Of a stretch of DNA of 8,293 nucleotides, positions 1-6,172 are shown in pieces. The DNA lies in the NCBI GenBank assembly GCA_016234205.1, contig JACRGN010000262.1:1-8293 (forward strand), in the 5' to 3' direction. Every line of letters begins with the position of its first letter. The first letter of the stretch is position 1. Under the pieces are notes generated by a model. That model did not search any database. It had not been told where the DNA came from and saw only the letters and a list, made by a program, of their open reading frames with translations. Both the position numbers and the translations under genes were made by a program. This DNA comes from Nitrospinota bacterium (GTDB lineage: Bacteria; Nitrospinota; Nitrospinia; UBA9942).

Positions 1-594
1 CTTTACTGTGGTCTCTCTTGTTGAGACTATTGACAATCCGAGGAGTGAGAATCTTGAAGAGATTGATTCTGTAAATGATAAAAGCTTAGGCTGGATGATA
101 TATCTGACCTTTAAGGCATCTCCAATCTTCCATAAATAGTCCTTCTTCAAAATTCCGGTAGTGTCATAATAGTCTAACATCTTTGAATAGATATCTGTAA
201 GATCAGATGTATTAATGCTATTGATAGTCTCTCTTGACGAGATAATATTTATCTTAGGCTTTTCTTTTTGGAATGCCTTTTCTATTATATCTGAAATGGT
301 TACCTTGTATTCTCCGAGGCCGCTCACCCTTGAAAGTGCCGTTGTAAGAAAACCTATCCGGTTGCCATCTATTTTATCTACCTGCGGGGAGCGGTAAAAT
401 TCATATGAACTTACATTGATTTGCTTTAATGGACCACCACATCCTGAAAAGGTCAGGAATATTACCAATATAATTAAATTCCAAGCACCAAATGCCAAAT
501 AATTTCCAAACCTTAATCTCCAATTACCAAACAATTTTATTTTAAAATTGTTTATTGGATATTGATTATTATTTGAAATTTGCGATTTGGTCAT
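1..594 (-). CDS. Predicted outer-membrane lipoprotein, 3' end outside window
   Basis: This frame is open from an ATG at 594 to the window edge (198 codons, no stop), so the C-terminus is missing. A hydrophobic stretch (residues about 39-50) is followed by a lipobox-like Phe-Ser-Gly-Cys with Cys at residue 52, so a lipid-anchored exported protein is likely. After the Cys it reads GGPLKQINVSSYEFY, then mixed alpha/beta sequence with a KIGDALKVRYIIQPKL segment. That layout recalls small CsgG/TolB-N-like lipoproteins, but this is only an impression and no function is assigned. The ATG lies two bases after the maf stop codon, so the two genes are probably translationally coupled. The first 38 residues are unusual for a signal peptide, low in complexity (NNNQYPINNF, FGNWRLRFGNYLAFGAWNL) and apparently encoded by an intergenic-type repeat. 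The gene may once have started nearer the Cys, although no ATG lies there. Confidence 0.7.
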   Translation of the reverse strand, partial: MTKSQISNNNQYPINNFKIKLFGNWRLRFGNYLAFGAWNLIILVIFLTFSGCGGPLKQINVSSYEFYRSPQVDKIDGNRIGFLTTALSRVSGLGEYKVTISDIIEKAFQKEKPKINIISSRETINSINTSDLTDIYSKMLDYYDTTGILKKDYLWKIGDALKVRYIIQPKLLSFTESISSRFSLLGLSIVSTRETTVK

Positions 595-596
595 TT

Positions 597-1514
597 TCAA
601 ACTTTATATTTTAGTATCTTATTGAGCATCCAGATAGCATTGATTTTCTTATTGCAGTATCTGTATATAACCTCTGATAAAGGCATTATCTGACACCCCT
701 TTTTTAATATTCCGCCTTCGGTACTATTTATCACATCTAAAGCCCCATCTCTCTTCCATTGAGAAAACGCCCATTCAAGCCACTGCTTTGTTACAGACAT
801 TGATTTAATTGTAGGAATATTACTTCCAAAAATATCCATCTCGCTTACTATGTTTTCCTTCTGTTTTTCATATATTGATGACAGGTTCTCCTCCTTATGT
901 ATTATTTCACGGGTATAAACATTCCCGCTTGAATAAGAAAGGTCCTGCCCAATAAATGTAATTGGATTGGCACCTATCTTAAATGATAGGTCATAGGCTA
1001 CCGATAACACACTCCCTCCGGGAGTAAGCGTGCCAACCTCATTAGCAACTGCCTGAATTTGCTTGAAAAGCGGTATATCAGGGGCATATTTGTTATAAAA
1101 TATAATCCTTCCAAACCACATCTTCAAAACAGACGGATGGATAACAGTTGAGGCAACAAGGGTCAATCCCCTTGTGTCTAAACCTTTAAAAAAATCTACG
1201 ACATATTCCTGCGGGTCTAAATTGACAACTAATGAAGGGGTAATGGAATTGGATAATAGGGTTTTTAAAGCTGCATCACATGATATTATTAGTGTCCTGT
1301 CTTTTGCTGCATGGAGATATTTTATATTCTTGTCAAGAGATGGGCCTGCACCTACAATTACACATGGTATGTTTTTAAACTTATCCTTTAGGGTATTAAC
1401 ACCCGGGCAACGGGCAATATCCCTTTTATTTTTATTAAAATTGCTCTGCCATAGAGGGGTAAATAACTGGATTGTAGCATTCTTAACCTCTTTCAGCCTC
1501 TCTTGATCTACCAT
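597..1514 (-). CDS. Maf/DUF115-type flagellar-associated protein (MptE-like domain)
   Basis: This is a member of the MAF_flag10/DUF115 family (motility accessory factor; 6-hydroxymethylpterin pyrophosphokinase MptE-like fold). Relatives are cytoplasmic and are implicated in transferring nonulosonic acid sugars to flagellins. Visible signatures are the nucleotide-binding-like IPCVIVGAGPSLD (about residues 49-61), the following LIISCDAALKTLL, and later TPGGSVLSVAYDLSFKIGANPITFIGQDLSY, all typical of the family. At 305 residues it is a short, single-domain version; many Maf proteins are about twice as long. A longer frame begins with GTG at 1565. Its first 17 residues (MICLLLTHYCLLLTVLS) are only a translation of the intergenic repeat, so I prefer ATG 1514 (MVDQERLKEV). 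That ATG has no clear ribosome-binding site. The gene follows flgE in the hook operon. The family call is firm; the glycosylation role is inferred from family and neighbours. Confidence 0.82.
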   Translation of the reverse strand: MVDQERLKEVKNATIQLFTPLWQSNFNKNKRDIARCPGVNTLKDKFKNIPCVIVGAGPSLDKNIKYLHAAKDRTLIISCDAALKTLLSNSITPSLVVNLDPQEYVVDFFKGLDTRGLTLVASTVIHPSVLKMWFGRIIFYNKYAPDIPLFKQIQAVANEVGTLTPGGSVLSVAYDLSFKIGANPITFIGQDLSYSSGNVYTREIIHKEENLSSIYEKQKENIVSEMDIFGSNIPTIKSMSVTKQWLEWAFSQWKRDGALDVINSTEGGILKKGCQIMPLSEVIYRYCNKKINAIWMLNKILKYKV

Positions 1515-1518
1515 TGAT

Positions 1519-1608
1519 AAAACAGTAAGCAGAAGGCAGTAATGAGTAAGCAGTAAGCATATCACTTTATTTCTGCCTACTGCCTGCTGTTTACTGCCTA
1601 CTGTTTTT
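1519..1608. repeat. Inverted intergenic repeat between flgE and maf
   Basis: Two arms built from the motif CAGTA(A/G)GCAG face each other: 1519-1560 (AAAACAGTAAGCAG...) and 1572-1608 (...ACTGCCTACTGTTTT), with a short AT-rich centre. The arms match over most of their length with scattered differences, so the transcript can form a long imperfect hairpin. Read on the plus strand it ends in seven T and resembles a terminator, but the operon runs on the minus strand, where only four U follow. It fills nearly all of the 97-base gap between the flgE stop and the preferred maf start. It is probably one copy of a dispersed repeat family; only this copy is in the window. Confidence 0.75.
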
Positions 1609-1611
1609 TTG

Positions 1612-2847
1612 TTATCGTTTAAGATTCACTGTCTCTGTCAGCATCTCATCTATTGATGTAATTATTTTTGAGTTTGCCTGATAAGCCCTCTGTGTCTGAA
1701 TCATATTAACAAACTCTGTGCTAAGGTCAATATTTGACTGTTCAAGAGAACTTCCTGCAATACTGCCAAACCCTCCTGCCCTGGCAAGGCCAAGTACAGG
1801 CTGGCCTGAAGATGCCGATTCAGCAAATAGACTGCTGCCTATCCTTGTCAATCCCCACGGGCTTGAAAAGTTTGCAAGCCCTATCTGGCGGAGTTTCTGG
1901 GTCTGACCATTACTGAACAATCCTGATATATAACCGTCCTCGTCTACAGAGAGTCCCTTCAGAGTTCCAGTGGAATAACCGTCCTGAGTCAGTGCATTGG
2001 TAACAGATGTAGCTGCATAACCTGTCATATCACCATAAGTACCGCCTGTAGTTTGATTAAGCCTCCATGCTACACTCATTGGACTCGCACCACTTATACC
2101 AGTTATAGTAATAGTTGGATTTGTAGTCGGTGAGCTTAATTTTCCGCTTGTATCAAAAGCAAGTGTCCCTGTCCCCCCGGTTACAGTGATAGTCCCTGAT
2201 GCCGCACCCGATGTAGTTGCAGACATTGAATAATTCCAGTTATTTCCAGTCTGTTTTGTAAGTGAGACAGTAAGTGTAACCAACTGACCTAATGAGCTGT
2301 ATAAATTGGCAGCCGACTGAAATACTGCACCGCTTGATGCATTTGCATTTAAATTAGCTCCAAGCCTGAAATATGTAGATGCCTTGGGCTGTGATTGGAC
2401 CCCTGCAAGGTCTATATCAACTAATGAGCCGGTAGCTATTCCACTGGTATCAAGCAGATACCCCTGTGCTATATATTTGCCTGGATTTACAAGTTTGCCG
2501 GCATCATTTAGTATAAACTGCCCCGCCCTCGTATAATACCTGCTGGTTCCCTGATTGACAGCAAAAAACCCTGAACCCTGGACTGCCATATCAGTTGCGT
2601 TTCCTGTCGTCTCAAAAGAACCCTGTGCAAGACCAAGGTTTACACTCTGCATCATTGTTCCCCTGCCTATCTGCATACTTGCCGAGCCATTTGAAACACT
2701 CTGTGCAAGGACATCCGCAAAGATTGACCTGCTCCCTTTAAAACCTATTGTATTAACATTTGCAATATTATCGCCGATGACATTCATCGCCTGCCCGTAG
2801 GTCATAAGCCCGCTTACACCTGTATACATTGAACTTGCTAACGACAT
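1612..2847 (-). CDS. flgE: Flagellar hook protein FlgE
   Basis: FlgE is the structural subunit of the flagellar hook, the universal joint outside the outer membrane. It is exported by the flagellar type III system, assembled under the FlgD cap, and its length is set by FliK. The N-terminus (SSMYTGVSGLMTYGQAMNVI, then GDNIANVNTIGFK) is the classic rod/hook signature with the ANVNTIGFK motif. The segment NATDMAVQGSGFFAV (about residues 83-97) is the conserved FlgE/F/G element. A Thr/Ser/Gly-rich FlaE-like region spans roughly 160-330. The C-terminus (LEQSNIDLSTEFVNMIQTQR, then AYQANSKIITSIDEMLTETV) is the conserved coiled-coil-forming end. At 411 residues it is in the usual range. The start is supported by a strong AAAGGAGGT site five bases before ATG. 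It lies downstream of flgD, separated by a hairpin-forming repeat. Confidence 0.97.
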   Translation of the reverse strand: MSLASSMYTGVSGLMTYGQAMNVIGDNIANVNTIGFKGSRSIFADVLAQSVSNGSASMQIGRGTMMQSVNLGLAQGSFETTGNATDMAVQGSGFFAVNQGTSRYYTRAGQFILNDAGKLVNPGKYIAQGYLLDTSGIATGSLVDIDLAGVQSQPKASTYFRLGANLNANASSGAVFQSAANLYSSLGQLVTLTVSLTKQTGNNWNYSMSATTSGAASGTITVTGGTGTLAFDTSGKLSSPTTNPTITITGISGASPMSVAWRLNQTTGGTYGDMTGYAATSVTNALTQDGYSTGTLKGLSVDEDGYISGLFSNGQTQKLRQIGLANFSSPWGLTRIGSSLFAESASSGQPVLGLARAGGFGSIAGSSLEQSNIDLSTEFVNMIQTQRAYQANSKIITSIDEMLTETVNLKR

Positions 2848-2852
2848 ATATT

Positions 2853-2861
2853 ACCTCCTTT
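2853..2861 (-). promoter_or_regulatory. Strong ribosome-binding site of flgE
   Basis: On the minus strand AAAGGAGGT lies five bases before the flgE ATG. It is the best Shine-Dalgarno match in the operon, which fits the need for many hook subunits compared with a few FlgD and FliK molecules. It sits just after the flgD/flgE hairpin, with only about seven bases between stem and site. Confidence 0.85.
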
Positions 2862-2868
2862 CTATTTT

Positions 2869-2933
2869 AGTGTAAGTGCAAGTGTAAGTGCAAGTGAATT
2901 GTCTTTACTTTCACATACACTCTCACTTACACT
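2869..2933. repeat. Hairpin-forming repeat between flgD and flgE
   Basis: The left arm 2869-2890 contains two direct copies of a 12-base unit, AGTGTAAGTGCA (2869-2880 and 2881-2892, the second running two bases past the arm). The right arm 2912-2933 is its reverse complement at 19 of 22 positions. The loop is 2891-2911. The right arm ends on the first base of the flgD stop codon and the left arm ends just before the flgE ribosome-binding site, so the element exactly fills the junction. There is no U-tract, so a standard terminator is unlikely. mRNA stabilisation, partial attenuation or a passive dispersed repeat are all possible. Confidence 0.85.
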
Positions 2934-3604
2934 TAATTTATACTGTTTACCTCAATTATACTGCTCATTGATACACTCTGTCCCTCTACAGAGATGAGTG
3001 TATTACCATTATCAAAGGAAACACCTGTTACACGGCCCCTTATTAAAGGTGTAACTGCAATATCGGAGCCTGATACATCCACCGCATTAGTCATGAAAGA
3101 ATAGGTACCGTCAGGCATGGTATTCCCAAGATTGTCCTTCCCATCCCATGCAAAGGTATGCTCACCGCTGTCTTTGGCAGACTCTGAAATTACCCTCACC
3201 AACTCACCTCTATTATCGTAGATACTTGTCTTGACCTCTTTTGCCGAAGAAGATAGTTTATAATTTATATTCGTCTCGGAACCTGCAGTGTGTTTAATAC
3301 TATTCCCCTCTGCCTTTATCTCTTTACCAATGATGTTTATAGCCTGTGTATTATTCAGGGAAGACTGACTCATCTGAATATTTTTGAGATTGTCATTTAT
3401 ATTAAACATCTGCTCCAATGAGCTGAACTGTGCAAGCTGTGCGGTAAATTCCGTATTCTCCACAGGATTTAGCGGGTCCTGATTCTTCATCTGTGTGACA
3501 AGCATTGTAAGAAATGCGTCCTTTCCAAGTGCACGGCTCTTTTGTGGACTCTTAGAATTATCAACCCCTTTTGAATATATAAATGGTGTATCTGAAACCT
3601 GCAT
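2933..3604 (-). CDS. flgD: Flagellar hook cap / assembly protein FlgD
   Basis: FlgD forms the temporary scaffold at the tip of the growing hook that allows FlgE to polymerise, and is later displaced by the hook-filament junction proteins. The conserved N-terminal region is plain: GKDAFLTMLVTQMKNQDPLN, then NTEFTAQLAQFSSLEQM, followed by the NxxQAxNxIGKEI-type element (NNTQAINIIGKEI). The C-terminal half shows the FlgD Ig-like domain with IYDNRGELVRVI, FAWDGKDNLGNTMPDGTYSF and a closing VTGVSF strand. The frame can start at GTG 3613, but the GGGGGG core of the ribosome-binding site overlaps that GTG. The ATG at 3604 has the proper spacing, giving 223 residues, a usual FlgD length. It directly follows fliK, whose stop codon overlaps the ribosome-binding region. 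Confidence 0.95.
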   Translation of the reverse strand: MQVSDTPFIYSKGVDNSKSPQKSRALGKDAFLTMLVTQMKNQDPLNPVENTEFTAQLAQFSSLEQMFNINDNLKNIQMSQSSLNNTQAINIIGKEIKAEGNSIKHTAGSETNINYKLSSSAKEVKTSIYDNRGELVRVISESAKDSGEHTFAWDGKDNLGNTMPDGTYSFMTNAVDVSGSDIAVTPLIRGRVTGVSFDNGNTLISVEGQSVSMSSIIEVNSIN

Positions 3605-3612
3605 TTTTTTCA

Positions 3613-3620
3613 CCCCCCTT
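3613..3620 (-). promoter_or_regulatory. Ribosome-binding site that fixes the flgD start
   Basis: On the minus strand AAGGGGGG lies eight bases before ATG 3604. The alternative GTG at 3613 starts on the last G of this tract and cannot use it, so ATG 3604 is preferred. The site overlaps the last base of the fliK stop codon, consistent with coupling of flgD translation to fliK. Confidence 0.7.
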
Positions 3621-5071
3621 TAAACAAAAATATTAATTAAATTATTATTAACTATCCCCTTTATATCCATCTTCTTACCTGACATATCTGCCATCTCTAT
3701 CACATCAGGCATGCCACTATCTGTATGATACATTGGGGTATTTCCTGTATTGTCCTGGTTATAACCATGTCCAACAAATACTGAAAACTGCTCTACCTTA
3801 ATACCGGAATCAGCCAATGAACGTTTTAGCTCGTTTAAGTTTGATTCAATAACCTCCTTAACATAATGTGTATCAGCAATCGCCGTCACCTTCATACTAT
3901 GTGATTCCACAGTAACCTTCATTTGAATTGAACCGAGTGAAGGAGGGTCAAGGTGGATTTTTATTTCCTTCTTATCACCCTTAACAACTATCTGTGCATT
4001 TTCAACAATCTGATTTATGACGGAATTACTTAAAGATGCCTTTGAGGATTGGGAAATATTCTCAGTCCCGCCTGTGGATACTGAATCAAAACCTTTTAAA
4101 CCTGTATTAGCAGAAATATATTTAACAGATACCTCTCTATTCTCAGGAAAAGATTTATCAGCAGTTAATGAATCTGAATCTGTTGCCTTTTTATTATCCA
4201 ATGGTGAAGATTTTTTTTTGTCAATCATTTCAAGATTATGAGAAACCTTTACATCTTTATCATTTATAGCAACATCTTCATTTTCAGTCCTTAAACTATT
4301 ATCAATAAAACCATTTGATATTTTCAGATTTTCCTTTACAGATTCTTTATTAAATATCCTATCCAGCACATCCTGCTTGTCCTGTAAGAGCTGAGATTCT
4401 ATTTCGGAAGGGCTTATATCCAATTTATCTGAAACAATATTTTTAATATCTTCTAAAGACTTCTGTATTTGAACAGAATCTGATGGAATATTTCTTTGTT
4501 CACCTTCAGGCAGGATATTTTTATTTAATGAACCTGCATAATCTATCTGGCTTAAAATTTGAGTATTATCATTTGCCTTACCTATCCCTTCAAGTTGTTG
4601 ATTGGTATTTACAACTTGTGCCACTATACCCCTTGCATTATCCTCACTAAATCCTAAATTTTTAAGAAAATCTACGGCAGTAATACTTTCTAAGTCCTTA
4701 TTTCCAATTGATTTCAAATCAATACCCTGTCCTGAGCTTGTTTCAGGATTAATTGAATTAAGTTTAGCAATATCAGGATTAATTCCCAATATAGATAAAA
4801 ATAGTGAGGCACTTATTTCCATAGAATCTGTAGTTGTAATTTCTGAATTGGCATTATCAGCCACAATTCCCTGCTTAATACATGCAGGGACATGTTTATC
4901 TGGCACATTGTTGTTTATACCTTTGCTTGTGCCTTCATTGGCTTTATTAAAAAACTTTTGAAAATCAGATTCACTACATCCTATACAGTTATTCTTATCA
5001 TCAATTATAGAATCTTGTGATAATAACTGAGGTGAGCCTACAAAATCTGTCTGTAATATAGAAAGTTCCAT
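3620..5071 (-). CDS. fliK: Flagellar hook-length control protein FliK
   Basis: FliK is a secreted ruler that measures the hook and switches the export gate from hook to filament substrates. The 483-residue protein has the expected plan. A long, poorly conserved, Asn/Ser/Asp/Lys-rich N-terminal part (about 1-350) is followed by a compact conserved C-terminal Flg_hook domain (about 358-436). The family hallmark KEIKIHLDPPSLGSIQMKV is clear, as are the VTAIADTHYVKEVIESNLNE and LKRSLADSGIKVEQFSVFVG helices and strands. A 47-residue tail follows. The ATG at 5071 has only a weak GGGAT-like ribosome-binding site. It is the first gene of the hook operon, and a sigma-54-type promoter lies just upstream. 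Identity rests on the C-terminal domain plus the flgD-flgE neighbours. Confidence 0.93.
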   Translation of the reverse strand: MELSILQTDFVGSPQLLSQDSIIDDKNNCIGCSESDFQKFFNKANEGTSKGINNNVPDKHVPACIKQGIVADNANSEITTTDSMEISASLFLSILGINPDIAKLNSINPETSSGQGIDLKSIGNKDLESITAVDFLKNLGFSEDNARGIVAQVVNTNQQLEGIGKANDNTQILSQIDYAGSLNKNILPEGEQRNIPSDSVQIQKSLEDIKNIVSDKLDISPSEIESQLLQDKQDVLDRIFNKESVKENLKISNGFIDNSLRTENEDVAINDKDVKVSHNLEMIDKKKSSPLDNKKATDSDSLTADKSFPENREVSVKYISANTGLKGFDSVSTGGTENISQSSKASLSNSVINQIVENAQIVVKGDKKEIKIHLDPPSLGSIQMKVTVESHSMKVTAIADTHYVKEVIESNLNELKRSLADSGIKVEQFSVFVGHGYNQDNTGNTPMYHTDSGMPDVIEMADMSGKKMDIKGIVNNNLINIFV

Positions 5072-5137
5072 AATATCCCAATAAAATATTTGTGATTATA
5101 AACTCAATGTTTAAAGTTTTACTCAACTCCCATTTAA

Positions 5138-5153
5138 AGCAAATGCTATGCCA
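5138..5153 (-). promoter_or_regulatory. Sigma-54 (RpoN) promoter upstream of fliK
   Basis: On the minus strand the sequence is TGGCATAGCATTTGCT. Compared with the known RpoN consensus TGGCAC-R-N4-TTGCW, every defined position matches except C6, which is T. The GG and GC doublets have the exact required spacing. Transcription would start near 5127, about 56 bases before the fliK ATG. Flagellar hook genes are controlled by sigma-54 in many bacteria (for example Campylobacter, Helicobacter, Vibrio, Caulobacter), so the location adds support. Such promoters need an enhancer-binding activator, probably a FleQ/FlrC/FlgR-like protein encoded elsewhere. Confidence 0.78.
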
Positions 5154-5263
5154 ATATGTTTTAAAACTCCTAACATATTGTATTTACATAATAAATAGAA
5201 TTATCTTTATTGCAAGATGCATAATTAAAAGAAATTATTACCTATAGAGTAGGAAAAAAATAA

Positions 5264-5334
5264 CTTAACCCCGTTAGATATTTGCTATCGATTTGAGATA
5301 ATTCTATTGAATGTTTTTATCTAACTGGGTTAAG
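5264..5334. repeat. Inverted pair of 17-base boxes, each with a TAAC-N3-GTTA palindrome
   Basis: Arm 5264-5280 (CTTAACCCCGTTAGATA) and arm 5318-5334 (TATCTAACTGGGTTAAG) are reverse complements with one mismatch, separated by 37 bases. Each arm contains its own dyad, TAAC-CCC-GTTA (5266-5276) and TAAC-TGG-GTTA (5322-5332), with centres 56 bases apart. The dyads would lie near -144 and -200 relative to the predicted fliK start, a normal distance for enhancer sites. The whole element could instead fold as a hairpin or be a small mobile repeat. Confidence 0.7.
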
Positions 5335-5384
5335 ATTTCAGTTATTCCCTTGATTTTGAAAACTTCGTTGGATATATTTCACAC

Positions 5385-5642
5385 ATGATAGAAAAGAATA
5401 TAGTCTTATTTATCAGCACGCATGAAACATTGAGGGCAGAAAAAATCTTAAAATCTAAAAATATTGATTTTAAGACTGTCATAAAGCCCCGTAGCATTAC
5501 ATCTGAGTGCGGAATGGGATTGGAATTTTACAGCAGAGATAAAGAAAGGGTTTTAAAAATATGCAGAGAGAATAATTTAAAATTGGCAGGAATATTCTTC
5601 ACAAGAGAGGATGGGGGTTGGGAAAGGATAGGGGAAAAGTGA
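5385..5642 (+). CDS. DUF3343-type putative sulfur/selenium carrier protein
   Basis: This 85-residue protein matches the DUF3343 (Se/S carrier-like) pattern. It opens with a strand and a STHETLRAEKILKSKNIDFK helix, then PRSITSECGMGLEF with a conserved cysteine (residue 42), then a second alpha-beta unit (DKERVLKICRENNLKLAGIF). Family members are small ferredoxin-like-fold proteins, often near selenium or sulfur metabolism genes; the cysteine is thought to carry the chalcogen. The biochemical role is inferred from the family and not proven here. No such metabolic genes are visible nearby: it diverges from the flagellar operon and converges with the DUF5618-like gene. The ATG at 5385 has no strong ribosome-binding site, but no better in-frame start lies close upstream. 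Confidence 0.78.
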   Translation: MIEKNIVLFISTHETLRAEKILKSKNIDFKTVIKPRSITSECGMGLEFYSRDKERVLKICRENNLKLAGIFFTREDGGWERIGEK

Positions 5643-5784
5643 AGGGGATTTCATTTCGCTATCTTCTTTATACTGTGCCGCTACCAGTATCTGCCCAGTA
5701 AGCACTCGTTGAGTCAACAGCAGATTCATTAGAACTACATCAAAAAGCAAGACCCCAAACTCCACTGCTACCCTTTTTTATCAC

Positions 5785-6165
5785 TTATACTCTTACCTTT
5801 TCTATGAAGAACCTAACATCCTTCAGCAGTTCTTTTAAAACTCCCGCTGATTTCAAATCGCCTCTATAATATCCAGCAATATGTAATTCATGATACAGAT
5901 TATCAAATTTCCTTAAAAGATTTCCGTTATGAATCGTCCCATATTTTCGTAAGGCTTCCCTGTAACCATCTACAGACCGTGGAAGTTTCTTTTCTGTTAT
6001 TCCTCTTTTCAATAAGTATTCATCAATAGCTTTCAAGACAGCAAGGTAGGCAGTAGAGCAAGCCTCCTGAACATATTTAACATCAATGTAGTCGTTATCC
6101 TCTATAGGAGATTTGTTTAATAACTCCTTTGCATTCTGAAGGTATCTTAAAGGTTCATTCTTCAT
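5785..6165 (-). CDS. Small helical protein, DUF5618-like, possible HEPN relative
   Basis: This 126-residue protein is predicted to be all helical. It has an N-terminal helix (LRYLQNAKELLNKS), a helix rich in small residues (VQEACSTAYLAVLKAIDEYL), and a C-terminal set with REALRKYGTIHNGNLLRKF, then YHELHIAGYYRG. It resembles the DUF5618 family, named from memory. The arrangement and the Arg-to-His spacings (R73-H79; R85-H92) recall HEPN-domain proteins, whose RX4-6H motif is an RNase active site in toxin modules, but the assignment is tentative. No partner antitoxin or nucleotidyltransferase is recognisable next to it. The ATG is fixed by the frame and by a promoter that ends only seven bases upstream, leaving no room for a ribosome-binding site. 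An insertion sequence ends 75 bases upstream. Confidence 0.72.
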   Translation of the reverse strand: MKNEPLRYLQNAKELLNKSPIEDNDYIDVKYVQEACSTAYLAVLKAIDEYLLKRGITEKKLPRSVDGYREALRKYGTIHNGNLLRKFDNLYHELHIAGYYRGDLKSAGVLKELLKDVRFFIEKVRV

Positions 6166-6172
6166 AAAAGAA

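Larger units (their letters stand above)
5072..5384. other. Divergent control region between fliK and the DUF3343 gene
   Basis: These 313 bases contain no gene. The stretch is very AT-rich. It holds a sigma-54-type promoter for fliK (5138-5153, minus) and a pair of palindromic boxes in inverted arrangement (within 5264-5334). No convincing sigma-70 promoter for the plus-strand gene was found. TTGAGA (5293-5298) followed 17 bases later by TTTATC is too poor to call. Confidence 0.7.

Noticed and set aside
1515..1565. N-terminal hydrophobic extension of the Maf-like protein as a membrane anchor.
   Set aside because: The extension is a direct translation of the repeat arm, has no ribosome-binding site before GTG 1565, and the protein body is of a cytoplasmic type.
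1572..1610. Plus-strand hairpin followed by seven T, looking like a rho-independent terminator.
   Set aside because: No plus-strand gene leads into it. The genes on both sides are on the minus strand and form one operon, so I treat it as part of the intergenic repeat.
4017..4961. Plus-strand frames opposite fliK (4017-4241, 4602-4961).
   Set aside because: Antisense shadows in low-complexity sequence, with no ribosome-binding site or recognisable domain.
5293..5321. Possible sigma-70 promoter for the DUF3343 gene (TTGAGA, 17 bases, TTTATC).
   Set aside because: The -10 element is a poor match and such pairs are expected by chance in this AT-rich stretch.
5264..5334. Reading the inverted arms as a transcription terminator.
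   Set aside because: The region lies between divergent genes, so nothing needs terminating there. The 37-base loop is long and neither side has a T-tract directly after the stem.
5577..5765. Minus-strand 62-codon frame (GTG start) after the DUF5618-like gene, with a leader-like MEFGVLLFDVVLMNLLLTQR and a weak AGGG upstream.
   Set aside because: It overlaps the end of the DUF3343 gene on the other strand, its C-terminal third is antisense to that gene, and no family resemblance was seen. A remnant of a partner gene cannot be excluded.
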